Source: Gorsachius magnificus
Taxonomy: Eukaryota; Chordata; Aves; Pelecaniformes; Ardeidae
NCBI GenBank assembly: GCA_034008185.1
Contig: CM067081.1
Coordinates: 11,283,821 to 11,347,820 of the forward strand
DNA length: 64,000 nucleotides
Direction: 5' to 3'
Shown: piece after piece, positions 11,479-23,602 of the stretch
Layout of the letters: the number at the start of each line of letters is the position of its first letter
How positions within the stretch are numbered: the first letter of the stretch is position 1
Program-made: the position numbers and the translations under genes
Notes under the pieces: model-generated
Told to the model about the DNA's origin: nothing
Database searches by the model: none
Seen by the model: the letters and a program-made list of their open reading frames with translations, nothing else

Positions 11479-14400
11479 TATTTCCTCTGTAGCAGATATT
11501 TGATATTACTTGAACATATAAACAGCTGCATGGTTTTTAAGTCTCCTCTCTCCAGCTGATATATCATTTAGTCCTTTGTTTTTTTCTGCTCTTGAAATCT
11601 CTTTCCCAGATGTATGGGAACACTGAACTCACTTCTCTCGTTCCTTGGTATGATGAGGGTAACAATACATGGTTGTTTCACAAGGGCAGAAGCGATTCAT
11701 GCTGAAAATCATTTAAATCAGAACAGGAATATTTGGTAGCCTGTTTACCATAATGTCATAATTATTGAAAAGTATTGTCACCCTCATGGTGACCACCAGA
11801 CAGCGTTGTGAACACGGCAGAGTATCAATCTGAAAACTGGTGATACCTCCCTAGGAGAGGTCTCTGTTTTGCAGTCCATTACTATGCTCAGCTAAAGGGA
11901 TAGTGAGTAAAAATCCCAGGAAAGCCTAAAATCCACATTCTCAAAGGTGTTATTTTGGTGCCTAAAGACCCGGTCTTAGGCACTTGATTGCCATTTTTGG
12001 TTTACTGCATTTGAATGTCCTATTAAGTGTCTGTCTGGATATTCAGACTCAAATACCTCTGCAAGTCAACTGTTATCCTGAATGGCATATTTACTGGGGC
12101 ACTGAGATTTCCACATCACTCAGGTTATGCAGTTTGTGTTTTTTTTTTTTAGGTCTGCTTATAATTCCTACTTTTTTCACAAGTGTTGCTTGGCATTGCT
12201 TAATGTCACACCTAGATAACGGAGTTGAAAGAAATAAGAAAAACAATTCTGAGTATTCATTATTGAAAATAATGTCAGGTATGTTATTTCCAGACAAAGG
12301 TGTCTGGCTTTCAGAGCCCTTTTAACCACGAAATAACAAGCCGAGAATACTGGCATCAGCTTTCTATGTCTTAAATGAATAAGCAGTTTAAACCTGACTT
12401 GCCACAGAGCCCAACAGTTTGTAGTCATGCCCTTGTGAAATGAATGCAACATGCCCTTCAGTTAGGCTTGCAATGATAAATACCCTATTTTCACTGTTTT
12501 CAGTAACTCTACAGGGTGCAGAGCAACTGAAAGTCTATGCCTGAATGCTTGCTTACTTCTAGGTGTGTTTCTGGAGTGCTGTTTTTCTGCAACTGTAAAT
12601 ACTCAAAGAAAAAGATCACATTCAGTTGCTGTTGTGAATTACAAGTAGCTTCTGTGGTAATACTAGATTTGCTTTCAGAATTAACACCCTCTGGATATCC
12701 CTTCTTAAATGCAAAGAGTTGCTCTGGAAGATGTTTCTAAATACACCCAAACCTCTACACTAAAGAAATATCGTGGCAACATTTGGAAGGGAGCCTTATG
12801 CTCTTCATCTTTCATATCAGTTATGTCTGCTTTCTGAAAAAAGGTTTGATGGGAAGGACATTGTTGCTGGTATAAATCAAGTATATTTCCACCATACAGT
12901 GATTTTTTATAGCCTGACTTATTCCGTGATCATCTGATTTGTGTCTTTGTCTCTGTGGCTGCGTGTACCCCTGATTTATTTATTTATTTTTTTTTTTTTT
13001 GATTCATTGACCAGCTCCAACCTTGGCAGTAAGATAGACATCTTGAAGATGATTAAGTTCTTTCAGGTGACATAAGGATAAGTAATGACAGGAGGAAAGG
13101 AACAGACAGAAGCAAGTGCTGTAAATTTGTGACTTATTGGACCCTGGAAAAGCTGCATGATGGGCAATCAGGTCAAAAGGTAGAAGGGTGCAAAACAGAA
13201 GGAGTTTGAAATATTGTAACCAAGGTCATTTTTGCAGGTTTTCATCCTCTTAGATCCCAGTATCAATCTACAAGACATGAAACCTGAGGGAACTTAATTC
13301 TGGTACTCCTGGACCTAGCTGGTAGCTGCCAAGTATGCAAAATGCTACCACAGGTATGGGCATCACTGTAGATCATCTTGGTGCTAGTGATACGCTTCTG
13401 TGTGCTGCCGAATCTCACCTCCACTCTCAGAGTGCCCATTGGGTCCAGTCCAACTCAGGAGACCAGGACTGTACAGGTTGAAGAAGGGTAATGCAACCAG
13501 TGGTTGACAGTACAGATGTCATTGTATCACCTAAAATGTCGACAGTGCAAGGCTGCATTTTGCTGTACTTTACAATTATTGTTTGGACAATAATCGAGCA
13601 TGTCAGGGTGATGATGACAATGTTGTTTTCTATAAATAGTGGTTTATCTCATGCCATCTATAACAGGTTATGGACTGAGAGCTTGGGCAGTTGCTTCCAA
13701 ACTGTTCACAATCAGTGGTGTGGTGCTGCTTTTTGCCATTAGCACTAAGGGTAAGAGGAGTTCAGAATCCCACCTTTCATTAGATTTGGAATCTGAAAAG
13801 TATTCCTAACAGTGTGCAGAGTGGGGCCACGCTCACAGTTGCGATTCCACCGTAATATCATCCACGAGGCAGCCTGCTTGCTACAATTCATTTGGATGTG
13901 ACATGCCAGCTTTAATAAAACGTAGACATTTCAGGCATATGGCAATAATCACTTTTGCTTGTGGGCTCTGAGTAGGCATTAAGTGGTGAGATTTTGGTCT
14001 TTTCTTGCAGCAAGAAACAAATGTATCTTAAAAATAACTCTAGTATTAGATATTGGTGAAGTGCAAGGCCAGCTTTCAACAGTCTGCAAATTGTGGGCTG
14101 CTGGTAGCTACAGCTATTCAATACTGCAAAAATATTTTCAATGCAATGTCACAGGTAGATCTTGAGGATGGGAATGGACTCCTTGACCCACACTTCTCTG
14201 GTAGGAGTAGGGAAGTGACTGTGTTAGGAAACATATTATCAGAAGAGCAGGCAGGTGTTGGTGCTTTTCTGGGAGCTCGGCAGGGCTGTGGTTGGGACAG
14301 TTGGCCAGTGGCATGGGGGAGAAGATGCTGCAAACCCGCTCTGCATCAGCAGGAGCATGAAGGAGATGCTGGGGCCATCTCCACTAACAAAAAGACGGAT

Positions 14401-16084
14401 GTGTTATTTTATTTTTCCCCAGAGACAGCTATCACACAGTACTTGCTTTGCTCTAAAATCGTTGGTGGTGAGAACCTCCCTGCACTGCTTGTTAGCAAGC
14501 TAATCAGGGGCCCAAAGGCCTTGTCACCACTTTGTTTCTACACTGGGTTGTCCTCCAGTTAAAATATAAGCCTTCTTGGCCAAGTTTCATCAGCACTTGG
14601 TACAGGGGCTTGGGTGACCACAGCTTTGGAAAGATTTAATGGTAGGAAAGGGGGCTGAGGCGTGAGCAGTGCAGCATGAATTATTTTAGTTTTTTTGATT
14701 CACATCCTACCCCCAGCCCCAATTCTCAGCCTTTTTTACTGCTAAACCCAACAAAAAGTGGCGACTGGAGCCCCGATAGCTGCTGCTGTGCCACATCTGC
14801 AGGGTCTCCTCTCGCAACACCTCTCAACACCATTCATCAGTGGTGAAAGGTGACATTAATTGATGTGCTAACCCTCTTCAACACCTCTCAGAGACTGGGC
14901 TCTCACCACCAAAAATGACTCTGCAGGCTACTAAAGTCAGCGCGTTAGAAACTTGCCTCCGTGGTGCTGTCAGCATGAGCCCTCGGAAAGGCTCAAACGA
15001 CAGCACCGAGAGCCAAGCTGTTGCTGTCAAATCTAAGTGGCCAGATGCACTGGGACACTGCTCTCTCTTTGGTTTGCTTTGAAGTCATCAGCGATGTCGT
15101 GAGTCCCTCCGGAGAGCACCACGCTGCCTCACGCTCCCACAGCGGCCCTGGAGGCATCTCCCCAGCGCTGACCCCCGAGCTCTGCTGTAGGGTGTCCAAT
15201 GTCCAGCTGTGCGCAGAGACCTCCCATTCCCCCTCTTTCAGGACCCCTGGAGCTACTACAGCAGTTGCAAAGAGGAGCACAAATATTAGGAAGACACTGT
15301 GAGCGTTAGCTGCCTGGCCACACGCAGAGAGCTGCAGCACACAGGAGCACCATCTGATCAGGCGGTGCCTGCGGAGAAGTGCTAAATTCCTCTTCGGCAG
15401 GAGCCCAATCTGTTCCTGAGGCGATTATCAGCCTTTCACACTCCTTTTGCTCTTGGCTTCCCACAAACTGATGGGCAGATCCTGGAGCACACGCGTGCCT
15501 GCTGGCCTGATCCCTTTGAGTCCACCCTTCATCTCACTGCTGGGAAGTCTGCTCCAGCTCTGCCTGGGCAGAGGAGACCAGGAGTCCTCCATCATAGCAG
15601 ATGGCCTCGACCAGGAGGGAGATGAATGTTAAAAGGGTTGGGCTTTCTATATAACTGATGGTTAATAGATAAAATACAAAACATCTGAAACTTCTCTTTA
15701 CTAAGACTGTCAGGGTAGATTTATTCTGCTCTGTGGCCTGGGAAAGCCATTAAACTTTTCACTTCTTGTGAACTGGGCAGTGTGTGGCTTCTCTGTGTTC
15801 CTCTTGTTACATTGCGTATCTGCCAAAGGCATTTCTCACTCCTTCTTTGGTGGCAACTGGTACGTTAGCTAAATTCGCTCCTTCCAGCAGATGGTGATGC
15901 TGCTGCCCCGTCTGTAAGTGTGCGCTGCCTGAACAGCTCGTATCACTCCTGCGCTTCTCCTTTACTTGATACTCAGGCTGGAGGCTTCCAAGGGATTTTC
16001 TTACATCAATTTTTCTATGACACCTTTTCACTGGACTTGTGATCAAAAGAAAAAGCCAGGCTCATTTTCTCATCAAGTGTCATG
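11479..16084. other. Mostly unique DNA, no recognisable gene
   Basis: The stretch holds simple repeats (T runs near 12131 and 12986) and one hairpin relic at 11958. At 14.9-15.5 kb there is a somewhat GC-richer part with scattered CpGs and overlapping short ORFs on both strands. The minus-strand ORF at 14993-15340 has a hydrophobic N-terminus, but its remaining sequence resembles nothing I know. No splice or promoter arrangement convinced me of a gene. Confidence 0.55.
11958..11983. repeat. Near-perfect hairpin in a probable ancient repeat
   Basis: gtgcctaaagacc at 11958-11970 pairs with ggtcttaggcac at 11972-11983, with one bulged A and a single-base spacer. The gtgcctaa/ttaggcac theme is one I recognise from an old amniote interspersed repeat rich in such palindromes. 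The flanking sequence is too worn to delimit the copy, and I do not name the family. Confidence 0.4.
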
Positions 16085-16345
16085 GTAATGAGAGAGATCT
16101 AGGCTAAACTTCAGGGGAAACTTTTTAACCATAAGGAGAACGAAGCACTGCTGTGATGAAACATGAGATGCCATGAAACATCCTCAGGAGTAGTAGAGTA
16201 GTAAGAGAATATCTGTAGTAGTAAGAGTAGTAAAGAGAATGTCTGTTGGAAAGGTTTTAGGTGTTGCTGATCCATCTTTGGGGCCGTGAGATGGGCAAAA
16301 CTTCTTAAAGTCCTTCTGGTCTTGTCTTCCATATTCTTTTATTAA
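16085..16345 (+). mobile_element. Old CR1 3' end
   Basis: The segment follows the order of a worn CR1 3' region. It has taaacttcaggggaaacttt, then a stretch matching the 'ctaaccataaggagaacaaagcactgg' part of CR1, then gctgatccatctttggggc, then gatgggcaaaacttcttaaag, then ccttctggtcttgtcttcca. A decayed ATTCT-type tail (atattctttt) closes it. The plus orientation fits. The copy is much more diverged than the one at 10.4 kb, and a small tandem duplication (16190-16244) lies within it. Identity by eye is only moderate, so the left boundary is uncertain. Confidence 0.65.
16190..16244. repeat. Two-copy imperfect tandem repeat, period about 27 bp
   Basis: gtagtagagtagtaagagaa at 16190 is echoed by gtagtaagagtagtaaagag just downstream. 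The two copies end in atatct and atgtct. The unit is made of gtagta triplet-like pieces and probably grew by slippage inside the old CR1 tail. Confidence 0.7.
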
Positions 16346-18531
16346 ATTTGATGATTAATGGGTTGTTCTGAACATACTGTTCACCCTGGATGTGGGTTCC
16401 TGAGCAATGAAATGTGTAATAAATAGAATGGCAGAGTAAGGTGCATTTTAAAAGTCAGTGATGACTTTTTGTTGATGAGATCAGGGCTGTATATATATGT
16501 GTGTGTGTGTATATATCTGTATATATCTCCAGGCTCATCAGGGTAAGACTGTGCAACTCGAACCCCAAACTGTGATGCAGGTGGAAGGCTTTTTACTCTG
16601 CATGATGCTTAGGAAGAGGAAATCAGTAAGGATTTTTTAGGATGACAGACAATACCTGACCTAAGGTATGTCAGAAGAGGTGTGTTCTCACAGCTCCTGG
16701 TCTGATAAAAATTTGGATCTGTCATTTTGCAAAAACCAAAGTAACTGGAATGGGGAGGCTGTAAAGGTGATACAAATAGACCTTGAGAAGGACACTAACC
16801 ATTCCAAAGAGAAATGGTCATTTTCATTAGTCAAGAAGCTCCCGAGAAGACTTAAAAGGGAGAGCATCCAGCCTTGCCAGCATCTCTAAAACCTGTTTGA
16901 AAGAAAGAAGCCTTGCAACTGACTTGCTTGCTGCCAAACACTGGATCTCTTGTATTTCCACCAGGACCAGCAAATCTTTAATTTTTTCTGTGGTAAGGGG
17001 TAAGAGTCCAGACATTCTGAAATGCAGCATGTAAGTAAATAACTCCTAACCAGCTAGCAAGCTTGTCATTGTTAAATATAGAGATCAGGAGGGTAAATAA
17101 TGAATATTTTCAAGTATGGAGCATTTGTGGGCAGCTGAGTATCAGCAGTCATGTAACTGAACCCATATAAGCATTAAATCTGCTGGATTTATTCTTCATA
17201 TAAATGAATACTCAGGTGCATTCTTACATTTGCTTTTATTCCTGGGAATCCCTCTCTGATTTTATTGTCAGTGATGTTTCTGTGCTTGTATTGAAGTGCA
17301 CATGGCTAGAATTTACAGACAACATTGAAGAACAGCACTGGTAGCGGTAGCTTTTTTCAGATATGTTAATTCTTAATATTATTTAGTGTTACTTTAATTA
17401 TTTTTCTTTTTGCAGAAACATATAGTTGAATTATATAAAGATAAATAAAACTGTATATCTCTAGCATAGCTTTTTCCTCCACGATACTAGTATGTGGATC
17501 TGGGAAGTTGCTGATGTAAATAAGGTAACTTTGCCTTAAAATTGAAATTTCCTGGTCACCCTTCTGCAAGGATGTGTGTTCTGCAGCACAGGTAGTTTCA
17601 TGAAATGCTGACTTACATTTACATCCTTTTCCCCCCCAAAGTAGGGTAGTTTCAGAACCACAAAAAAACCTAGCCTAAGAGGGCCAACCCCAAATGAACA
17701 AATTTCCTGTGGTCAGCATCTGTTTTGCATTATTTGGGGAGCACAAGCCATAGGAGAGGCTTGGGTAAGAGTAAAGCACTTTGACCTGCTCTTGAGAAAT
17801 CCCTGGCACCAGGATGCTCATATCTTGGGGGCCTAAACATCCCATAATGTCTTGCTGCAGTCTCGCCCCTTTTTGTAAAGAACCTGGATCAGTTTGTCTG
17901 CCTGATGTAGACACCATGGTTGGAAGTTGCCTGGTGAGAGATTGAGTTGAGCTGCTAGGGCGATCTTCTACCTGATTGTCTGGACTGCAAGCCTCAGTTT
18001 TCATCCAGGTCCTGCTGGGGCACAAACTTTCTTCCCTGCCACTTGCCAGAAATTACCCCTGTTTTCATCTTCTCATCGTCCTCATTTGGATATAAAATTA
18101 ATTTGGGCTTAAGAGAAGGTTTGATGCACAATACAGCTCTTGAGTAGTTGTGCATAACAAGTTTGTTGTGACTATGTTTGCAGCCCTAACTTTTGACTGT
18201 GATGGAATGAGGCATGTGACAAGGTAAATCAGATCAATGGTTTGAAGGCACTGACAGATTACCAGTACTCAATCATTATATCCAGGCTATATGTCCAAGT
18301 CAATAACAGTAATTGTGATAAAATCTGCATATCATTTGTTTACTGCTTGTGTTAAGGTTGTGCTCATAGCAGCTGGTTGTATGCTTAAAGGGTTAGCGGT
18401 TGGACTAATTTTACTTTTTCAATTAAAGTTTTGTTTTATGTTTTACTGATTTACATAAGCATTCTGATGACTCCTGGGAATTTTATTTAATAAGAAGCTG
18501 CAACTGTAAGTACCACTGAACACGTATTATG
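16346..18531. other. Unique DNA with a microsatellite, no gene recognised
   Basis: Apart from the TA/TG microsatellite at 16490, I see ordinary AT-rich single-copy sequence. Short ORFs at 16668-16889 (plus) and 17675-18025 (minus) resemble no family I know. Confidence 0.55.
16490..16527. repeat. (TA)n/(TG)n microsatellite
   Basis: tatatatatg is followed by an alternating gt run of about ten bases and then two atatatct blocks. It is a compound, partly interrupted dinucleotide repeat. Confidence 0.85.
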
Positions 18532-18681
18532 AGAAGTCTTAAATTTTAGATGTCACTGGCCATTTCCTGAAAATTGCTTCTGGTTGGAAACAAAGTTTCC
18601 AGATTTCCAAACTTTGTTTCCAACAGCTTCTCAGGCATCTGTTTTCAGAACAACTGCATTGCTGAAGCATTTAAGACTTCT
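18532..18681. repeat. 150-bp nested palindrome (hairpin or MITE-like)
   Basis: Two perfect inverted repeats are nested around one centre. The inner arms are gttggaaacaaagttt (18583-18598) and aaactttgtttccaac (18609-18624), 16/16 paired across a 10-nt loop. The outer arms are agaagtcttaaat (18532-18544) and atttaagacttct (18669-18681), 13/13 paired. The segments between the arms (38 and 44 nt) are also partly complementary, for example ctgaaaa against ttttcag. A transcript would fold into one long interrupted stem. A short non-autonomous DNA transposon or a miRNA-like hairpin would look like this. No clear TA or 8-bp target duplication was found at the ends. Confidence 0.8.
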
Positions 18682-21600
18682 TAGTAGAATGTATGTCGCC
18701 TGATTTTTAAAGGCAGTAATATTTGCACTTGAGCTTGTTCCTCAGGATTCCCTAAATGCTCAGTGAAAACAAACAAGACCAAATTTAGGCATCAGGATAT
18801 CCCTCACTGACAACAAATTTGTGTTGGGGAGCTAAGCAAGATGTAGAGCATTTTATGTGCCTGCATTTGATGAGAGGACTCCTGTCCCTGCCTCTCTCGA
18901 GCCATCACTGGGTACAATCCTGGTCCTTGCAGTGCTGCATCTCATTTGAGCTCCCTTTCTAGCTCTGCTCTTCTAAAATATGTTGACCGTGCCTCTTCAC
19001 TTTGGATACTGTCTAAGGGAGAGCTTTCTTCTTTGTGTGTATCCCAAGTCCTTCCTTTCTGCCTGTGTCATTTCCAGCTTTCTCTCCCTGTATCACATTT
19101 CTCCTTTAATTTGGAGCTATAACACTGAGAGGAGCCTTTGTGTTTGGGTATATATGAGATAAGGCTACTGTTGTTGGCATAAGCTTCTGAAAAAATAGTC
19201 TTTGTAGCCCTCGTCTACGCCAAATGTTCTGCTACTTCTCGCTCAGACATCTGTGATTCTTTGTTCCCAGCGTAGTACTTGGGATTGCACAGTCACAAGC
19301 ACACGGCTTACGAAGGCAGGTGGGGATGAAACCCCAGGAGGTTATTGTCAAAGTCACAATAAGCAGTTTCTTAATGCTAACCTTGTTGGTTAGGAAAATA
19401 AAAGAATGACTCTTCCCTTTGAAAATGTAGTTCATCAGCAGAATTCTTTAGTATGTTTTTCACAGTTTCCTCAGAGTTGTCAGTGGCTTTTTATAAGTGA
19501 ACTGCAAATAGCCTGTAGTATTAAATATTTCATCACAGTTAGGTACAGTATATTCATCAGTTTGTAGAGTGCGCTTGTCAGAAGGCTCTTTGTTTTTGTG
19601 TTCAAGTCACATATTTTTAATGCAAATCTGTTGGGTCTGTTATGTGGACTTAAATTGCTGCTTTGCTTGCAAAAATAGAAAAAAGAAGAAGAAGAAACTA
19701 AAGCTGTTAGGGCTTTAAATTATTTTGAAATATCTTTAGCAAAGATGTAGGATGAGAAGTTGTATCCTCATAACAAATGTTTAGTGAAAAACTTAGGAAC
19801 ATAAAAGCATGTGTATGGCTTGTAAGGAACAATCATTGGTCATGGTAAGCTTTATTCCACCGCTGGTACTTTATTCCTTGTAAAAAAGGTGGGTTTATTT
19901 CCCTTTAGGAGCACCCATAGAGAATCTCATGTCATTAAGGCATTTAGAAGTTTTTACTGTTCATTTTTTCAAGCACTGAACAATCAGAATTAAAAGTAAT
20001 GCCAGATAATGAACCTCTGCTGCTTGTGGCCTCAAGGTATGGAACCTAATAGGAAACCAGCTAATGAGAATATCCATAGTTGTACTAGGAAGGATAAAGA
20101 GAAAAAATCAAGAATAATAAACCCTCATGCTTCAGAGCCAGCCATTAATTGGCAGGGAGGTATGAAGAAACTTCCACAGCACACAGGGTACATATTTTGA
20201 TGGTTTCCTGCAACTTCTTCAGGGACTTGTGGTGCTGATGCCTGTTAAAGTGAAGGTGGCAGAGTTAAGAATTGCTCAGGGCAGTGGTCAGATATCATAA
20301 ATTTAAAGATGATGATGCTGATTACGCAATATTTGGCAGCTATATGGAGCGTTTGATTTCTATGTGGATATGGGCTTTGTTAATTAGTCAGTGGAGGAAT
20401 GATTCCTCTTTCTTGGGAAAAAAAATGTATAAGAAGAGACGATACAGGACTGGCAGCCGGAAGTCAGATATATGCTTGAAAACACGGGTGAAATAGTGAC
20501 CAAGGTATATATAAAATATGAATCGGACAATGCAGAAAGAAAGAAGGTGTAATAAAAACAGCTGTACCATATATTGTTGAATGGTTTAGGATTTCAGCTC
20601 ACCATTATGTCTGCATATAGCATGACTTTGGTATTGCCCTGTAATTGTCTACAGTGCAACATAAAATACATGCTACGTCTTGAGTTTGGCTGGAATGTAT
20701 TTTAAAAGATTTTGACCTTGAACCATTTTGAAGCAATTTGTCCAGTCCCTGAAGACTAGGAATGCCTACTGCTTTCTGTCTAACCCATGACGTGGTTATC
20801 TTCGTAAAAGCAGAGCTACTGTTCAGCTCAGCCAGACCGGTGCTGCTCATTCCTATTACTTTTTCTAAAGCAGAAGCAAGCTGATGGGTTTTATTCACTT
20901 TAGATAAAGCTGTGGTGAGTTAATAGCAGCAGCGTGTGTACTAATTGGTGATTAAAGCATTGGTAAAATGGGGACACTTTGCAAGCCTGAATAAATCCTT
21001 CAGCAGAGTATCTCTACAGTATTTTTGGTAATCACTCACCGGGGTAAGAGGCGGCCAAGAACAAATCCACAGAGGATTGTGCCATTGTTCCATTGCCCTC
21101 TGAGAAACCTGAAACAACAGGGGAAATGAAAGACTTCGCTTTACCTTGTGATAGATAATTGTGGCAAGAGCTGGAGGTTGACCATCCAGTCTTCTGCTGC
21201 ATAGTCTAATAACGAATTGAGAATGCACTCGTTGACCTCTTCTCAAATGAAACTTGTCCCATAATCACAAAGACTTCTTTTCACCTTAATCTATTTTTTA
21301 AGTAGATTTTATAACCTTATGTCTTCAGGAGGAACAGGAAAATAGTCTATTAATTGGGAAAGTTTTCCCTTAACTGTTCTTTGCTGGCAACCCTCAGAAG
21401 CCTCTTTTGACTGCTTATAAAGAGTGATCATCTTTGCCTGATGATAATGGTTACAATGAGAGTGAGATTGATGCGACACTAAAAATTAAGATCGTTGAAA
21501 GAGTCAGCACTGAAAATCTTCATTAAGGTTTTACATTTAACTAGCATCTCTTTTGGTAGTGACTCTTAGGTAACATAAAGAAAAAGGAGACTGTTTTGGT

Positions 21601-22827
21601 TTAGGTATTTTGTGGGGGGTAAAGACGTATTCAGAGCATTGCCAAGACTCAGAACAGCACTGACCTGACTGATTGGGTCCCTTTTTGCTCTAAAAGCAGT
21701 TTTTGCCTTCTATTTTGTCCAGTATCATTTCTCCTAAGAAGCAGAAATTATCTTGGCAACACAAATTATAGTTAAATATTTTTAAGTAATGGAAAAAATA
21801 TAATTCCTGTTGGTCCATTTAAAAAATGTATATTAACTCTGGGATTCAGAGGATCACTTTCACAGATATTTTCTGCACTTTATCTACTGCTGTTCCTAGC
21901 AGTGTACAGATCTTCCAGCAATTGTCTTCGTCTGATTTCCTTTAAATTCATGAATCAACCCTGTGATAGTTTCCACAGCTGCACTTCTGTGTAATAAAAG
22001 TCTTCTGTAAATCACTTTGTATGTATATATACATGTGCCTATTTTTGCATACAGAATTCCAAATGTTTCTATACAAAATATAGGCAACCAAAAGAACACA
22101 TCTAATACGAGAATGTAAGAATCAGAATTTATTTTTATTCTAATTAATGTCTTCATAGTCTAATCAAAATGCAACAACTGCTTATTATGAGACCAGTTAT
22201 AATAACAATCTAGACCACAACATTTATGTAAAGGCTCGTTAGTAGTACAGTAAAACTACGTGCACAAGTATCTGTCCTTTCCTCTGCTGTTACGTTTCCA
22301 TCCTCTAATGCATTAGTAGAGTGAGTTGCCAGCACACACTCTTTGCAAGAGGAGTATGATGTTGATGATGGGGTTTTCTTTCTCCTGAGTTTTTAGGACG
22401 CTCAAAACTATTTTTTTCTCTGTAGTTCAATGTCACAGCAGGTTGCACTCTCCTGTTGATTCACAGGGTTAGCTGAACCATGTTTACTTGCCTTTGCTAA
22501 TCCTCCTTTGTATACAGCTTGACTTCCTTTTTGAGGGAGTGAAAGTACCTGCGACTGCACAAGTCTAAGCAGAACCAAAGTTAAAGTAAATTAGGTACCG
22601 ATGCAACTAAACCAAGTTCAAAACTACAAGGCAGTCAACAGGCAAATAATCACGCGGTAATTTTACTTTACAGCAAGCCAAACGAGACAGGAGGCATCTG
22701 ACTGTAGAGCAAGCAGCAGGCACGGCAAAAATTTCTTGACTTTTGCAGGTACAGTGAAAAGCAAGCTAGAACGTTCAAGACCAGACAAGGCCTAACAAGG
22801 TTCGAAGCCCTGCATAGCTCATACAGC

Positions 22828-22844
22828 TTATTATTATTATTATT
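22828..22844. repeat. (TTA)n microsatellite
   Basis: About six TTA units in a row. Short and otherwise unremarkable. Confidence 0.85.
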
Positions 22845-23023
22845 GTAAAACTTGAGGTATGGAACAAGCACCAGCATTTAACAACAAGGCTCTGGCAGGG
22901 CCACAGGGCTCATCCATGCGGGGTGTATTGAGTCCTGCCTTTCACAGGACTGCAAGAAGGTGAGTTTGAGAAGAACTTAGCTGTAACAAAAACAGAGTTA
23001 AAAGAGACAAAAGTATTACCCCT

Positions 23024-23090
23024 CTGCATGTTTTGCTGATGCTTAAAGAAACTACTGTTTTACTGCATGTTTTACTGATGCTTAAAGAAA
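23024..23090. repeat. Two-copy tandem repeat, period 39 bp
   Basis: A 28-bp core, from ctgcatgttttgctgatgct to its end aaagaaa, occupies 23024-23051. It recurs at 23063-23090 with a single G/A difference. The 11-bp spacer actactgtttt occurs once between them. The high identity implies a recent local duplication. Confidence 0.9.
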
Positions 23091-23602
23091 GGGAAAACCA
23101 GGTTCAGTTTCCTTCTGTGCCCACAAGGTCTCTCACCCAGGCCTTCCCGGGAAGCATCTCGGCTGCCAAGTTGTGTCCCAGGTTAGACAACAGCTCTCAC
23201 TGTGCTAAATCTGTACAGGAGCTGCTCCATCAGCCTTACACGCAGGATTTCATTACCACCCAAACCTATGGCAGCCAACGGTGTGTGGTGTGCAATAGCT
23301 TTCCCATTGACTGCCGCTGGCAGCAGGGGCTCAGTTTCCAAGGCTGCATCGTGTTTATGCGAGGACTTGGATTTGAACAGCTCACACCCTTCTCTCCCCC
23401 TCAGGGCATAAAGAAGCCTGCAACAGACTGCAATATGTGTTACGGGTGCCTTGATGGAAGTGAAGGCATGGTGAAACAGAAATGCTCAAAGAAATGTCCT
23501 TCCCTGGCTCCAAAAGAGCCTGGCATAGAAAAAGGAAGGGTAATAGAAAGTATGATGGCCCTTTTCCATGGATATATCGACATATATGCCGTTGTATTTT
23601 AA
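23033..23602 (+). other. Unrecognised 189-codon ORF, Cys-rich in its second half
   Basis: This is the longest ORF outside the CR1 copies. Its first methionines lie inside the 39-bp tandem duplication, so that duplication encodes the repeated MLMLKE-like start. From about residue 110 it has several cysteines (CVVCNSF, DCRW, FQGC, DCNMCYGC, KCSKKC) that suggest a small Cys-rich module, but I cannot match it to a family. A polypyrimidine-AG sits upstream of several possible acceptors, yet none is compelling. Base composition is only slightly GC-richer than around it. It could be a chance ORF, a decayed retrocopy, or part of an unknown exon. Confidence 0.15.

Noticed and set aside
14993..15340. 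115-codon minus-strand ORF with a hydrophobic N-terminus
   Set aside because: It lies in a GC-richer patch with open frames on both strands, and the rest of the sequence looks random.
22796..22812. tRNA-like B box (aggttcgaagccc)
   Set aside because: The T-stem pairs in only four of five positions, no A box is found at the right distance upstream, and no acceptor stem can be drawn.
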